Origin: Pseudonocardia nigra
GTDB taxonomy: Bacteria; Actinomycetota; Actinomycetes; Mycobacteriales; Pseudonocardiaceae
Length of the DNA stretch: 64,000 nucleotides
Direction: 5' to 3'
NCBI RefSeq assembly: GCF_019396355.1
Contig: NZ_JAHKRK010000001.1
Coordinates: 1-64,000 of the forward strand
Shown in pieces: positions 37,338 to 46,200 of the stretch (within the stretch, counting starts at the first letter, position 1; every line of letters begins with the position of its first letter). Made by a program: the position numbers and the translations under genes. The notes beneath the pieces are model-generated. The model had not been told where the DNA came from. It did not search any database and worked only from the letters and a program-made list of their open reading frames with translations.

Positions 37338-37766
37338 CTACGTGACGAAGCGGGCGTCGTCGCCGTAGGGGTACTCGCGCAGCTCCGTCCGGACGGCGCC
37401 CGGATCGTGGGTCCAGTACTGGCGGATCTGGCGGATCCGGCCGTCGGCGAACTCGTAGTGCTCCGACCCGCGGACGGGCACCGTCGCCCCGTCGCGCTCC
37501 ACCAGCATGGTCCATTCGGCCGCCGCCGCGGTGCCGTCGCCGACGAACGTGTCGACGTGCCACGTCGCCCCGCGCCAGCGGTCGCGCACCTTCGCGTAGA
37601 AGTCGCCGATTGCCGCGGCGCCGCGCGCCGGGCGGTGGTTCGTGTCGTACACCGCGGCGTCGGCGCAGAACGACCCGGCGACCGCCGCCACGTCGCCGCG
37701 GCTGCAGGCCGCGAAGTACGCGCGGACGAGCGCCTCCGCACCGTCCCGGTCCAGCTCGCCGGTCAT
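37338..37766 (-). CDS. SnoaL/NTF2-like protein
   Basis: A 142-residue cone-fold protein. Conserved features are ALVRAYFAACSRGDVAAVAGSFCADAAVYD near the start and a C-terminal sheet (SEHYEFADGRIRQIRQYW). Members serve as small isomerases, hydratases or binding proteins. The ATG overlaps the stop of the enoyl-CoA hydratase gene (ATGA), which suggests a role on the same CoA pathway (inference), but no catalytic residues can be assigned. Confidence 0.8.
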   Translation of the reverse strand: MTGELDRDGAEALVRAYFAACSRGDVAAVAGSFCADAAVYDTNHRPARGAAAIGDFYAKVRDRWRGATWHVDTFVGDGTAAAAEWTMLVERDGATVPVRGSEHYEFADGRIRQIRQYWTHDPGAVRTELREYPYGDDARFVT

Positions 37767-38548
37767 CGCGCCCTCCAGACGGGATCGCGCTTCTCGAGGA
37801 ACGCGCGGACCCCTTCGGCGCGGTCCTCGCTCAGGTACGGGTTCGGGCCGACCGACAACCGCAGCGCGGCCGACAGGGGCAGCTCCGCGCCCTTGCCGAT
37901 CATGGCCTTGTAGCGGCGGACGGTGAGCGGCGCGTTCGCGACGAGGCGACGGCAGAACTCGCGCGCCTCCTCGGCCAACCGGTCGCCGGGCACCACCCGG
38001 TTGACCAGCCCCCAGCGGTGCGCCTCCTGCGCGGAGATCAGCTCGCCCAGGTACAACAGCTCGTAGGCGATGCCCCGGGGGACGATCCGCGGCAGCAGCT
38101 GGCACCCGAAGTTGGCGCCCATGCCGCGCTTGGCCTCGGGCAGCCCGATCCGGGCGTGGTCGGCGGCCAGCCGGACGTCGCAGGCGAGCGCGATCTCGCA
38201 GCCACCGCCCGCGGCGACCCCGTTGATCGCGGCGACCACCGGCTTGGCGCACTCCAGCACCGTCTCGAAGACGTTGCGGGTCGTGCCCGCCATCGGCATC
38301 GTCATCGGCCGCGCGGCGCCGTCGGCCTGGTTCACCTCCTTGAGGTCGACGCCCGCCGAGAAGGCCCGCTCACCGCTGCCGGTGAGCAGGACCGCCCAGA
38401 CGTCGTCGTCGGCGGTGAAGCCGTCGAACGCCGCGACGATGTCGGCGATCAGGCCGGTGCTGAGGGCGTTGAGCCGCTCCGGCCGGTCCAGGGTGACGTG
38501 GGCGACCCGGTCGACGACCTCGACCGAGAGCCCGTTGTCGGTGCGCAC
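37763..38548 (-). CDS. Enoyl-CoA hydratase/isomerase family protein
   Basis: A 261-residue crotonase-fold enzyme. The CoA/oxyanion motifs FSAGVDLKE and INGVAAGGGCEIALACDVRLA are intact, and a catalytic-type Glu sits in GLPEAKRGMG. It would hydrate or isomerise an enoyl-CoA made by the upstream dehydrogenases. The start is GTG 38548 with GAGGAGGAG upstream, 28 bp after the dehydrogenase stop. Confidence 0.92.
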   Translation of the reverse strand: MRTDNGLSVEVVDRVAHVTLDRPERLNALSTGLIADIVAAFDGFTADDDVWAVLLTGSGERAFSAGVDLKEVNQADGAARPMTMPMAGTTRNVFETVLECAKPVVAAINGVAAGGGCEIALACDVRLAADHARIGLPEAKRGMGANFGCQLLPRIVPRGIAYELLYLGELISAQEAHRWGLVNRVVPGDRLAEEAREFCRRLVANAPLTVRRYKAMIGKGAELPLSAALRLSVGPNPYLSEDRAEGVRAFLEKRDPVWRAR

Positions 38549-38576
38549 GAGGTGCTCCTCCTCGGTGGACGGGATG

Positions 38577-39689
38577 TCAGTCGGTGAACAGGCCGGTCGC
38601 GAGGCGGGGCCACAGCCCGTCCGCCCCGAGCTCGGCCAGGTGCCGCCCGAGCCGCGAGCTCCAGTGCCGTTCGCTGCCGTACTCGTCGCGCCACGCCCAG
38701 AGCCGACGGGTGAGCTGGCCGAGCTCGTACTCCTTGGTCATGCCGATGGCGCCGTGCGCCTGGTGCGCCGCCTTCGCCGCCGCGCTCGCCGCCTCCCCGG
38801 CCACGATCTTCGCGGCGGCCACGTCGAAGAAGGCGGGGTCGGGGTCGGCGCTCGCCGCGGCCACGGCGGCCGCCATCCCGGCCGCCTGGGCCTCCTCCGC
38901 GATCCGCACCAGGTGGTGCTGCACCGCCTGGAACCGCGCGACGGGCCGGCCGAACTGCTCCCGCTCATTCGTGTAGCGCACCGTCAGGTCGGTGACCCGG
39001 GCCAGCGCGCCGGCGATCAGCGCGGCGCGGCCGAGTGCGCCGCGCAGCAGCAGCGCGTCGGCCGTCACGTGCTCCGGTGCCGGGGCGACGGCGTCGTCGG
39101 GGAGGGCGAGGTCGTCGAAGTTGACGGTGTCGCGCGGCTCCCCCGCCAGGTTGCGTCCCGGGACGACCGCCGCACCCGCCGCCGGGAGCGAGAGCACGAA
39201 CCGGTCGCCGCCCCGCTGCGCCAGCGCGACCACGCGCTCGGCCTCGCCCGCCCACGGGACCCGGTGCAGCCGGCCCGACACCCGCCACCCGCCGGGTCCG
39301 CCGGTCAGCTCGAGGGCGTCGGCGGGGCGGCCCACCGCGACGGTGGCCGGCCCCGCGGGCAGGGCGAGCCCGGCGGACGCCAGCGCCCAGCCCGCGAGCA
39401 GCCCGGTCTCCGCGAGCGGGACGGGCGCGGCGAACCGGCCGGCCACCCGCAGCACGGCGCACGCGTCGGCGACGCTGCCCCCGGACCCGCCGGCCTCCTC
39501 CGGCACCGACACGAGGGGGAAGCCCGCCGCGGTGAGGGCGTCCCACAACGGCCCGGCCCAGCCGGTCTCCTCCGCGGCGCGCACGGTCTCGGGTGTACAC
39601 AGGTCCGTGAACAGGTCGGTCGCGACCTCGGTGAGCAGTGCGCGGTCGTCCGCGCTGTGTCGATGATTCGCTCGCTCACGCTCGCTCAT
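38577..39689 (-). CDS. Acyl-CoA dehydrogenase, second subunit-like copy
   Basis: A 370-residue member of the acyl-CoA dehydrogenase family. It has LVSVPEEAGGSGGSVADACAVLRVAGRFA in the N-terminal helical domain, a beta domain with divergent FAD contacts, and LTVRYTNEREQFGRPVARFQAVQHHL in the C-terminal domain. Its first 12 codons come from an interspersed repeat, and the ATG overlaps the previous gene's stop (ATGA). It sits in tandem with another dehydrogenase. In actinomycete steroid genes such pairs form mixed tetramers, so a heteromeric enzyme is plausible (inference). Confidence 0.9.
   Translation of the reverse strand: MSERERANHRHSADDRALLTEVATDLFTDLCTPETVRAAEETGWAGPLWDALTAAGFPLVSVPEEAGGSGGSVADACAVLRVAGRFAAPVPLAETGLLAGWALASAGLALPAGPATVAVGRPADALELTGGPGGWRVSGRLHRVPWAGEAERVVALAQRGGDRFVLSLPAAGAAVVPGRNLAGEPRDTVNFDDLALPDDAVAPAPEHVTADALLLRGALGRAALIAGALARVTDLTVRYTNEREQFGRPVARFQAVQHHLVRIAEEAQAAGMAAAVAAASADPDPAFFDVAAAKIVAGEAASAAAKAAHQAHGAIGMTKEYELGQLTRRLWAWRDEYGSERHWSSRLGRHLAELGADGLWPRLATGLFTD
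39653..39689 (-). repeat. Interspersed repeat copy at a stop/start junction
   Basis: On the minus strand this reads ATGAGCGAGC ... GCGAGCGAATCATCGACAC followed by AGCG, matching the copy at 60922-60957 and, less closely, the tandem pair at 36591-36644. Here the repeat supplies both the TGA that ends the first acyl-CoA dehydrogenase and the ATG that starts the second. Confidence 0.8.
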
Positions 39690-40828
39690 GGCTGCAGCCC
39701 CTTCGCCGCGATGGAGCGGAGCACCTCGGTGGTGCCGCCCCGGATGGTGAACGACGGTCCGGTGAGGATCGCCTGGGCGAGCAGCTGCTCGAACAGCGAG
39801 CCCCGCTGGGGGTCGATCTCGGTGTCGGCCGCGGCGCGCAGCACCTCGATGACCTCCTGCTCGAACGTCGTCCCGATGTCCTTGACCAGCGCCGACTCGA
39901 TCGCCGGCGCCTCCCCGCGGTCGATCGAGCGCGCCACCGACAGCGACATCTGCCGGATCGTCCAGTAGCGCGCCGTCAGGCGGCCCGCCACCTCGGCGTC
40001 CGCGGCGCCGAGCTCCCCGTCCGGCCCCGCCCGCTCCCGGAGGAACTCGCGGAACGGGGTGAACGGGCTCATGAAGCGGTCGGGGCCCGACCGCTCGTAG
40101 GCCAGCTCGGAGGTGACCTGGCGCCACCCGGCCCCGACCTCGCCGAGCACCATGTCGTCCGGGACGAACACGTCGTCCAGATGGACCTCGTTGAAGTGGT
40201 GGGTCCCGTCGAGGTACGGGATCGGGGAGATCTTCACCTCCGGGGCGCGGAGGTCGATGATGAGCTGGCTCAGGCCGGCGTGCCGGTTGCCGTTCGCCGG
40301 CGAGGTGCGCAACAGCACGACGAAGTAGTGGTTGAGGTGGGCGCCGCTGGTCCAGATCTTGGTGCCGTTGACCATCCACCCGCCGTCCACCTTGGTGGCA
40401 GCGGTACGCACCGAGGCGAGGTCCGAGCCGGATCCCGGCTCGCTCATGCCGAGGGAGAACCAGCACTCCCCCGCGCAGATCTTCGGCAGGAACCGGCGCC
40501 GCTGCTCCTCGGTGCCGAAGTGCAGCAGCGTGGGCCCGGTCTGGCGGTCCGCCACGAAGTGCGCCCCGAACGGCGCGCCCGCGGCCAGCAGCTCCTCGAT
40601 CACGACGAACCGATCCACGGCGGAGCGTCCGTGCCCCCCGTACTCGGGCGGGATGGCCATCCCCACCCACCCCCGCTCCGCGAGCTTGCGGGAGAACCCC
40701 GGGTCGTGGCCCGCGGCCATCCCCAGTCCCGGCCGGTGGTCGGGGGGAAGCTCCGCGGCGAGGAACTCACGGACCTCGTGGCGGAGGTCCTCCTCGGCGC
40801 GGGTGAGGGCGGTCGGTGCGAACTTCAT
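39686..40828 (-). CDS. Acyl-CoA dehydrogenase
   Basis: A 380-residue FAD enzyme introducing a 2,3 double bond into an acyl-CoA. FAD and CoA motifs are well kept: WFSLGMSEPGSGSDLASVRT, GWMVNGTKIWTSGAHLNHYF, YERSGPDRFM and the C-terminal FTIRGGTTEVLRSIAAKGL. The start ATG 40828 has GGAGG upstream and lies two bases after the CoA transferase stop. With the CaiB-type transferase and two enoyl-CoA hydratases it forms the oxidation core of the operon. Confidence 0.94.
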   Translation of the reverse strand: MKFAPTALTRAEEDLRHEVREFLAAELPPDHRPGLGMAAGHDPGFSRKLAERGWVGMAIPPEYGGHGRSAVDRFVVIEELLAAGAPFGAHFVADRQTGPTLLHFGTEEQRRRFLPKICAGECWFSLGMSEPGSGSDLASVRTAATKVDGGWMVNGTKIWTSGAHLNHYFVVLLRTSPANGNRHAGLSQLIIDLRAPEVKISPIPYLDGTHHFNEVHLDDVFVPDDMVLGEVGAGWRQVTSELAYERSGPDRFMSPFTPFREFLRERAGPDGELGAADAEVAGRLTARYWTIRQMSLSVARSIDRGEAPAIESALVKDIGTTFEQEVIEVLRAAADTEIDPQRGSLFEQLLAQAILTGPSFTIRGGTTEVLRSIAAKGLQP

Positions 40829-40830
40829 GG

Positions 40831-42111
40831 TCACGTCCTCCAGGCAGGAGTGGTTGTCGTGGGCCGGGCGCCTGGGACGACCGCCCCGCAGTCGCACAGC
40901 GCAGCGGTCTCGGCGGCGTCGAAGCCCAGCTCGGCGAGCAGGTCGGTGGTGTGCCCGGCGAACGGGGGCGACGCCGCCCCCGCCGCGAACGGTGTCGCGC
41001 TCATCCGCAGCGGCGACCCGAGCCCGCGGTAGCGCCCGACGGTCTCGTGCTCGTAGTCGCTGACAAGCCCCTCCGCCTCCAGGTGCGGGTCGAAGAGCAT
41101 CTCCTCGAGGTGGCGGACCTGCGCGACGGGCACCTCCCGCGCGCGCAGCTCCTCGACCCACTCCGCGCTCCCCCGCGTGACGAGCAGCGCGGCGAGCCGT
41201 GCTCGGAAGGCCTCGGGGTCGGTCTGCACGAGGGTCTCGTCGACGCCCGTCACCTCGGCGAGGCGTCGGCGCGCCGACGGGCTGCCCGCCCCCACGGCGA
41301 TCACTCCGTCGGCCGTACGGAACGTGCGGTAGTGAGCGGTGTGGGTGGGCGCGTCGGGGCGCATCGCGCGGCGGACCTGTTCGATCTCGGCGTGGCCGGC
41401 GCTGTCCTTGCGCAGCCGCGGCAGCCGCTCCTCGACGAACTCGCGGCGCCAGTCGTCCGCGCCGTAGACGTGGGCGAGGGAGTTGTTCTGCATCGCCAGC
41501 GCCCCGCCGAGCAGCGAGGTCTCCACCTTCTGGCCGGTGCCCGTGCGTTCCCGGGCGTAGAGCGCCGCGGCGATGCCGCCGAACAGCAGCATCGCGGTGG
41601 AATAGTCGGCCGCCTGCACCTCGCTGTGGTGCGGCAGCCCGTCGTCCTCGGCGGCGAGCGAGCTCATCAGCCCCGACCTCGCCTGGACCACGACGTCCAT
41701 CCCGGGCAGCCCGGCCTCCGGCCCGACGTGCCCGTAGGCGCTGACGGCGCCGTACACCGCCCGCGGGTTGCGGGCCGCGACGCTGTCGTAGTCCAGCCCG
41801 CGCCGGCGCACCGCGGCCGGGCTCAGGTTGACCAGCACGACGTCGGCCGCCTCCACGAGCCGGTGCACGACCTCCTGCGCCCGCGGATGGCCCAGGTCGA
41901 TCGCGATGCTCTGCTTGCCCCGGTTCTTGATGAGGAACTGCCGGGTCTCCCCCGGGGCGAGCTGGGCCGGGCCCGAGCGGTACGCGTCGCCCGACGGCGG
42001 CTCCACCTTGATCACCCGCGCGCCCCCGTCCGCCAGCAGCTGCGCGCAGAAGGGGACGACGACGAACTGCCCGAACTCCACCACCGTGACCCCGTCGAAC
42101 GGGCCCGTCAC
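40831..42111 (-). CDS. CaiB/BaiF family (class III) CoA transferase
   Basis: A 426-residue family III CoA transferase that moves CoA from one acyl-CoA to a free acid. The N-terminal VVEFGQFVVVPFCAQLLADGGARVIKVEPP is typical, and the catalytic Asp falls in LPGMDVVVQARSGLM. The start is GTG 42111, overlapping the stop of the ABC ATPase (GTGA). It probably activates the acid brought in by the ABC importer. The ADP-forming synthetase at the operon's head may make the donor (inference). Confidence 0.93.
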   Translation of the reverse strand: MTGPFDGVTVVEFGQFVVVPFCAQLLADGGARVIKVEPPSGDAYRSGPAQLAPGETRQFLIKNRGKQSIAIDLGHPRAQEVVHRLVEAADVVLVNLSPAAVRRRGLDYDSVAARNPRAVYGAVSAYGHVGPEAGLPGMDVVVQARSGLMSSLAAEDDGLPHHSEVQAADYSTAMLLFGGIAAALYARERTGTGQKVETSLLGGALAMQNNSLAHVYGADDWRREFVEERLPRLRKDSAGHAEIEQVRRAMRPDAPTHTAHYRTFRTADGVIAVGAGSPSARRRLAEVTGVDETLVQTDPEAFRARLAALLVTRGSAEWVEELRAREVPVAQVRHLEEMLFDPHLEAEGLVSDYEHETVGRYRGLGSPLRMSATPFAAGAASPPFAGHTTDLLAELGFDAAETAALCDCGAVVPGARPTTTTPAWRT

Positions 42112-43151
42112 GCGGGCACCTCCGTCCTCGGCAGCGGACGGCCGGCGAGCGTCGGCCCGCTGGTCTGCAGGTGGCACGCGGTCTGCCCGCCGCCCTCGAC
42201 GGGCGTCATCGCGGGCATCACCTGCGAGCAGACGTCCATGGCGTAGGCGCACCGGGTGTGGAACGGGCATCCGGGCGGCGGCGCGGACGGGTCGGGGAGG
42301 TCGCCGCTGAGCAGGATGCGCTTCGCGCCCTTCCGCTTCGGATCGGGCACCGGGATCGCCGACAGCAGCGCCTGGGTGTAGGGGTGCGCGGGCTGCTCGT
42401 AGATCCGCTCCACCGGTCCCGACTCGACGATCCGGCCGAGGTACATCACGGCGACCCGGTGGGAGATGTGCCGGACCACCGCGAGGTCGTGGGCGATGAA
42501 CAGGTACGACAGCTCGAACCGCTCCCGCAGGTCCTCCAGGAGGTTGATGACCTGGTTCTGCGTGGAGACGTCGAGCGCCGACACGGCCTCGTCGCACACG
42601 ATCAGCCGCGGGTTGAGCGCGAGCGCGCGGGCGATCGCCACCCGCTGCCGCTGCCCGCCGGAGAACTCGTAGGGGTAGCGGTCGGCGTGGCTCGGGCGCA
42701 GGCCCACCAGGTCGAGCAGCTCCTCCACCCGGTCGCGGCGCGCCTGCTTCGACATCTTCTCGTGCACCCGCAGCGGCTCGGCGATGCTCGCGCCCACCGG
42801 TGCCGAGGGGTCCAGCGACGAGTACGGGTCCTGGAACACCATCTGCATCTGGCGGCGCAGCCTGCGCAGCTGGGCCCCCCGGTGGCCGGTGACGTCCTGG
42901 CCGTCGACGCGGACCTCGCCCGCCTCCACCGGCACGAGCTTCAGCACGGCGCGACCGGTCGTCGACTTGCCCGACCCGGACTCCCCGACCAGCCCGAGCG
43001 TCTCGCCCCGGTCGATGTGCAGGGACACGTCGTTGACGGCCTTCACGCTGTGCCCGCGCCCGAACCTGCCCTTGCCGGCGAACGTCACGTGCAGGTCCTT
43101 GACCTCCAGCATCGGTGTCATGCCTGCGCTGCTCACGGCTGGACTACTCAT
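42108..43151 (-). CDS. Peptide/solute ABC transporter ATPase (DppF type)
   Basis: A 347-residue nucleotide-binding subunit of a family 5 (oligopeptide/nickel) importer. Walker [10 protein letters not shown], signature [18 protein letters not shown], Walker [13 protein letters not shown] and an H-loop in [10 protein letters not shown] are intact. The C-terminal extension carries the family cysteine motif ([14 protein letters not shown]). It starts at ATG 43151 in an ATGA overlap with the DppD-type gene. Confidence 0.94.
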   Translation of the reverse strand: MSSPAVSSAGMTPMLEVKDLHVTFAGKGRFGRGHSVKAVNDVSLHIDRGETLGLVGESGSGKSTTGRAVLKLVPVEAGEVRVDGQDVTGHRGAQLRRLRRQMQMVFQDPYSSLDPSAPVGASIAEPLRVHEKMSKQARRDRVEELLDLVGLRPSHADRYPYEFSGGQRQRVAIARALALNPRLIVCDEAVSALDVSTQNQVINLLEDLRERFELSYLFIAHDLAVVRHISHRVAVMYLGRIVESGPVERIYEQPAHPYTQALLSAIPVPDPKRKGAKRILLSGDLPDPSAPPPGCPFHTRCAYAMDVCSQVMPAMTPVEGGGQTACHLQTSGPTLAGRPLPRTEVPA

Positions 43152-44241
43152 GACTGCACTCCTCGCAGCTCGAGTTCGTCGGTGCGCACGCAGCGGGCGT
43201 CGCGGCCGGAGCCGACGTCCAGCAGCGGGATCTCACCCTCGGTGCACTTCGGTTCCGTGTACGGGCACCGGGGGTGGAAGCGGCAGCCGACCGGCATGTT
43301 CCACGGCTCCGGCGTCCGGCCGGGGATCGAGGCGAGCCGCCCCTCCCGCGAGCCGAGCTGCGGCATCGCGGAGAGCAGCCCCTCGGTATAGGGCATCCGG
43401 GGCCGTTCGAACAGCGGGCCGGCGTCGGCGCGCTCGACCACCTGGCCCGCGTACATCACCACGACGCGGTCGCACACCTGGGCGACGACGCCGAGGTCGT
43501 GCGTGACGAGCAGGACGCCCATGCCGATCCGGTCACGCATCGAGACCAGCAGCTCGAGGATCTGCGCCTGGATCGTCACGTCGAGCGCCGTCGTCGGCTC
43601 GTCGGCGATGAGGATCTTCGGTTCGCACGCGAGCGCCATCGCGATCATCGCGCGCTGCCGCATGCCGCCGGAGAACTCGTGGGGGTAGGCGTGCACCCGG
43701 CGGGCGGCGTTGGGGATCCCGACCATGTCGAGCATCTCGACGGCGCGGGCGGTGGCCGCCCGGCGGGCGCCCCCCCCGGGCGGGCGGGGGGGGGGGCCCC
43801 CCGGCGCCCGCCACCGCGGTGGCGCCGCACGGTCTCCCCGATCTGGTCCCCCACCGTGAACGCCGGGTTCAGGCTGGTCATCGGCTCCTGGAAGATCATG
43901 GAGATCTCGTTGCCGCGGATGTCGCGCATGGCCCGCTCGGGCAGGGCCGTGAGGTCGCGGCCCTGGAACCGGATGCTGCCCCCGGACCGCCTGCCCGGCG
44001 GGCTGGGCACCAGGCCGAGCACGGACAGCCCGGTCACGGTCTTCCCGGAACCGGACTCGCCGACCAGGCCGACGATCTCCCGTTCGGCCACCGTGAACGA
44101 CACGTCGCGCACCACGTTCGCCCAGCCGTGGTCGGTGGCGAAGTCGACGGAGAGGTTTTCGACGTGCAACAGCGGCGCCTCCGGGCGCGGCGGCTCGGTG
44201 GCCGGCTGCGCGACGGGGGCCGGGATCGCGGATCGACGCAC
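43148..44241 (-). pseudogene. Peptide/solute ABC transporter ATPase (DppD type), frameshifted at a G/C tract
   Basis: The partner nucleotide-binding subunit. The N-terminal part from GTG 44241 includes [20 protein letters not shown] and [24 protein letters not shown]. At 43763-43812 the DNA is a run of G and C blocks within a perfect inverted repeat, and the frame is lost. The rest ([20 protein letters not shown], signature [52 protein letters not shown]) continues in another frame. The span of 1094 nt is not a multiple of three. Since all other subunits are intact, an assembly error at this tract is likely. Confidence 0.88.
43763..43812. repeat. G/C-tract inverted repeat inside the DppD-type gene
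   Basis: GGCGGGCGCC (43763-43772) and GGCGCCCGCC (43803-43812) are perfect 10-bp arms around blocks of C and G, including a G run of about 11. Such a hairpin is hard to sequence and coincides with the loss of frame in a gene conserved on both sides. Confidence 0.8.
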
Positions 44242-44243
44242 GG

Positions 44244-45194
44244 TCAGTCCCCCTTCCGGGTCTCGCGACCGAGCGAATCCCGCAGCCCGTCGCCGATGAG
44301 GTTGAACGACAGGGTCGCGATCGCGATCGCGAGCCCCGGCCACACGACGAGCAGCGGGGTGCTCCGGATCTCCGTGAACCCGCGGCCGAGCAGGTTGCCC
44401 CAGCTCGGTGTGGGCGGCACCACGCCGAGGCCGAGCAGGCTCAGCGCCGCCTCGGCCAGCAGCGCCGCGGCGAGCATGAGCGAGACCTGCACGAGCAGCG
44501 GGGAGAGGATGTTGGGCAGGACGCGGCGGGCGATGATGCTGCGCACCGGCGTGCCGATGCTGACCGACGCCTCGATGTAGGTCTCGGCCCGCACCGCCAG
44601 CGTCGCGCTGCGCACCACGCGGAACAGCCGGGGCGAGTAGACGATGCCCAGGGCGATCATCGCGTTCGTGAGCCCTGGTCCGGTGGCGGCGATGATCGCG
44701 ATCGCCAGGATGATCGCGGGGAAGGTCATGAGGACGTCGGCGGCGCGGCCCAGCAGCCAGTCCGACCAGCCGCCGAAGTAGCCGGCAAGCAGGCCGAACG
44801 GCACGCCGATGACCACGGCGATGCCGACCGCGATCGCGGCGGCGAACAACGAGACCCGACCGGCGTAGAGCAGGCGGCTCAGGGTGTCCCGGCCCAGTGC
44901 GTCGGTGCCGAGCCAGTGCTCGGGCGTCGAGCCGGACAGCCGGTTGATCACGTCGATCGCGTCGGGCTCGTACGGGGCGATCAGGGGTGCCGCCGCCGAG
45001 GCGATCACGACCACCGCGAGCACGACGAGCGCGGCGACCGCGAGCCGGTTGGCCCGGAACCGGCGCACGAACCGGCGCAGGCCCGGCGCGCCGACCGGTC
45101 GGGCGGCGGTGTCCGGGGCCGGCGCGCCCGGAGTGGTCGTGTCGGGCGGGGGCGGCGCCGCCCGTCCCGGCCGGGAGGTGTTGATGTTCGTCAC
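44244..45194 (-). CDS. ABC transporter permease (DppC type)
   Basis: A 316-residue permease with a Pro-rich cytoplasmic N-terminus, a first helix ([24 protein letters not shown]), then [22 protein letters not shown] and four or five more helices. The coupling loop with [27 protein letters not shown] is typical of DppC/OppC. The start is GTG 45194, overlapping the dppB-type stop (GTGA). It pairs with the next gene to form the membrane channel. Confidence 0.93.
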   Translation of the reverse strand: MTNINTSRPGRAAPPPPDTTTPGAPAPDTAARPVGAPGLRRFVRRFRANRLAVAALVVLAVVVIASAAAPLIAPYEPDAIDVINRLSGSTPEHWLGTDALGRDTLSRLLYAGRVSLFAAAIAVGIAVVIGVPFGLLAGYFGGWSDWLLGRAADVLMTFPAIILAIAIIAATGPGLTNAMIALGIVYSPRLFRVVRSATLAVRAETYIEASVSIGTPVRSIIARRVLPNILSPLLVQVSLMLAAALLAEAALSLLGLGVVPPTPSWGNLLGRGFTEIRSTPLLVVWPGLAIAIATLSFNLIGDGLRDSLGRETRKGD

Positions 45195-46135
45195 GACTGC
45201 CGGATTCTCGGGTTGAAGTAGCCGTAGGAGACGTCGACGAGGATGTTGATGAAGAGCACCATCATCGCCGCCACGAGCACGACGCCCTGCACGATCGGGA
45301 AGTCCCGGCTGAACACGCCCTGGTAGGCGAGCTGCCCGATGCCCGGGAGGGCGAACAGCTGCTCGATCACGACGGTGCCGCCGATCAACCGGTTCGCCTC
45401 GATGCCGAACACCGTCACGACCGGCAGCGCGGCGTTCTTCAGCGCGTGCTTGCCGACCACCCGCACCGGGCTCAGGCCCTTCGCGGTGGCGGTGCGGACG
45501 TAGTCCTCGCTCATCACCGTCGAGACCGACGCCCTGGTCTGGCGCGCGATCACCGCGGCCGGGGCCAGTGCGAGCGCGGTCGCGGGCAGGATCAGGTGCT
45601 GGAACCACGCGACCGGGTCCGCGGTCAGCGGGACGTAGCCGACCGCGGGGAGCAGCGGGTTCTCCAGCGCGAACAGCAGGACCAGGATCATCCCGACCCA
45701 GAAGTACGGGACCGCGACCCCGACGCTCGCCCCCACCGTGGCGACGCGGTCGGTCCACGTGCCGGGGCGCAGGCCGGCGACCGAGCCGACGGCCACGCCG
45801 ATCACGATCGCCAGGGCGAGGGCCAGGAACGCCAGCGACAGCGTCGCGGGCAGCCGGGCGATGATCGCCGTCCACACGGTCTGGCTGGTGAACAGCGACG
45901 TGCCCAGGTTGCCCTGCAGGGCGCCGCTGAGCCAGTGCCAGTACTGCACCAGGAACGGGTCGTTGAGGCCGAGCCGCTCCCGCACCGCCTCGATCTGGGC
46001 CGGGTCGGGGTTCTGGCCGGCCAGCGCCACCGCCGGGTCGCCCGGCACGAGCACGATGAGGCTGAAGACCAGGAAGCTGACGACCAGCAGCAGCGGGATG
46101 CTCACCAGCAGCCTGCGCACGAGTAGACCGAGCAC
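45191..46135 (-). CDS. ABC transporter permease (DppB type)
   Basis: A 314-residue permease. The first helix (LLVSIPLLLVVSFLVFSLIVLVPGDP) and the coupling loop RTATAKGLSPVRVVGKHALKNAALPVVTVFG are characteristic of DppB/OppB. It ends [14 protein letters not shown], the usual DppB-type terminus. The start is GTG 46135 with GGAGGAG upstream, 65 bp after the binding-protein stop. Confidence 0.94.
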   Translation of the reverse strand: MLGLLVRRLLVSIPLLLVVSFLVFSLIVLVPGDPAVALAGQNPDPAQIEAVRERLGLNDPFLVQYWHWLSGALQGNLGTSLFTSQTVWTAIIARLPATLSLAFLALALAIVIGVAVGSVAGLRPGTWTDRVATVGASVGVAVPYFWVGMILVLLFALENPLLPAVGYVPLTADPVAWFQHLILPATALALAPAAVIARQTRASVSTVMSEDYVRTATAKGLSPVRVVGKHALKNAALPVVTVFGIEANRLIGGTVVIEQLFALPGIGQLAYQGVFSRDFPIVQGVVLVAAMMVLFINILVDVSYGYFNPRIRQS

Positions 46136-46200
46136 GAGCTCCTCCAGGGGGTCGGCGCGTCAGCCGGGGTGCGGCGGCTGCCCGCCGCACCTCGGGCCGC

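Noticed and set aside
43763-43812. Regulatory G-quadruplex
   Set aside because: The tract lies in the middle of a conserved ATPase gene and coincides with loss of frame, so an artefact or slippage tract is more likely than a control element.
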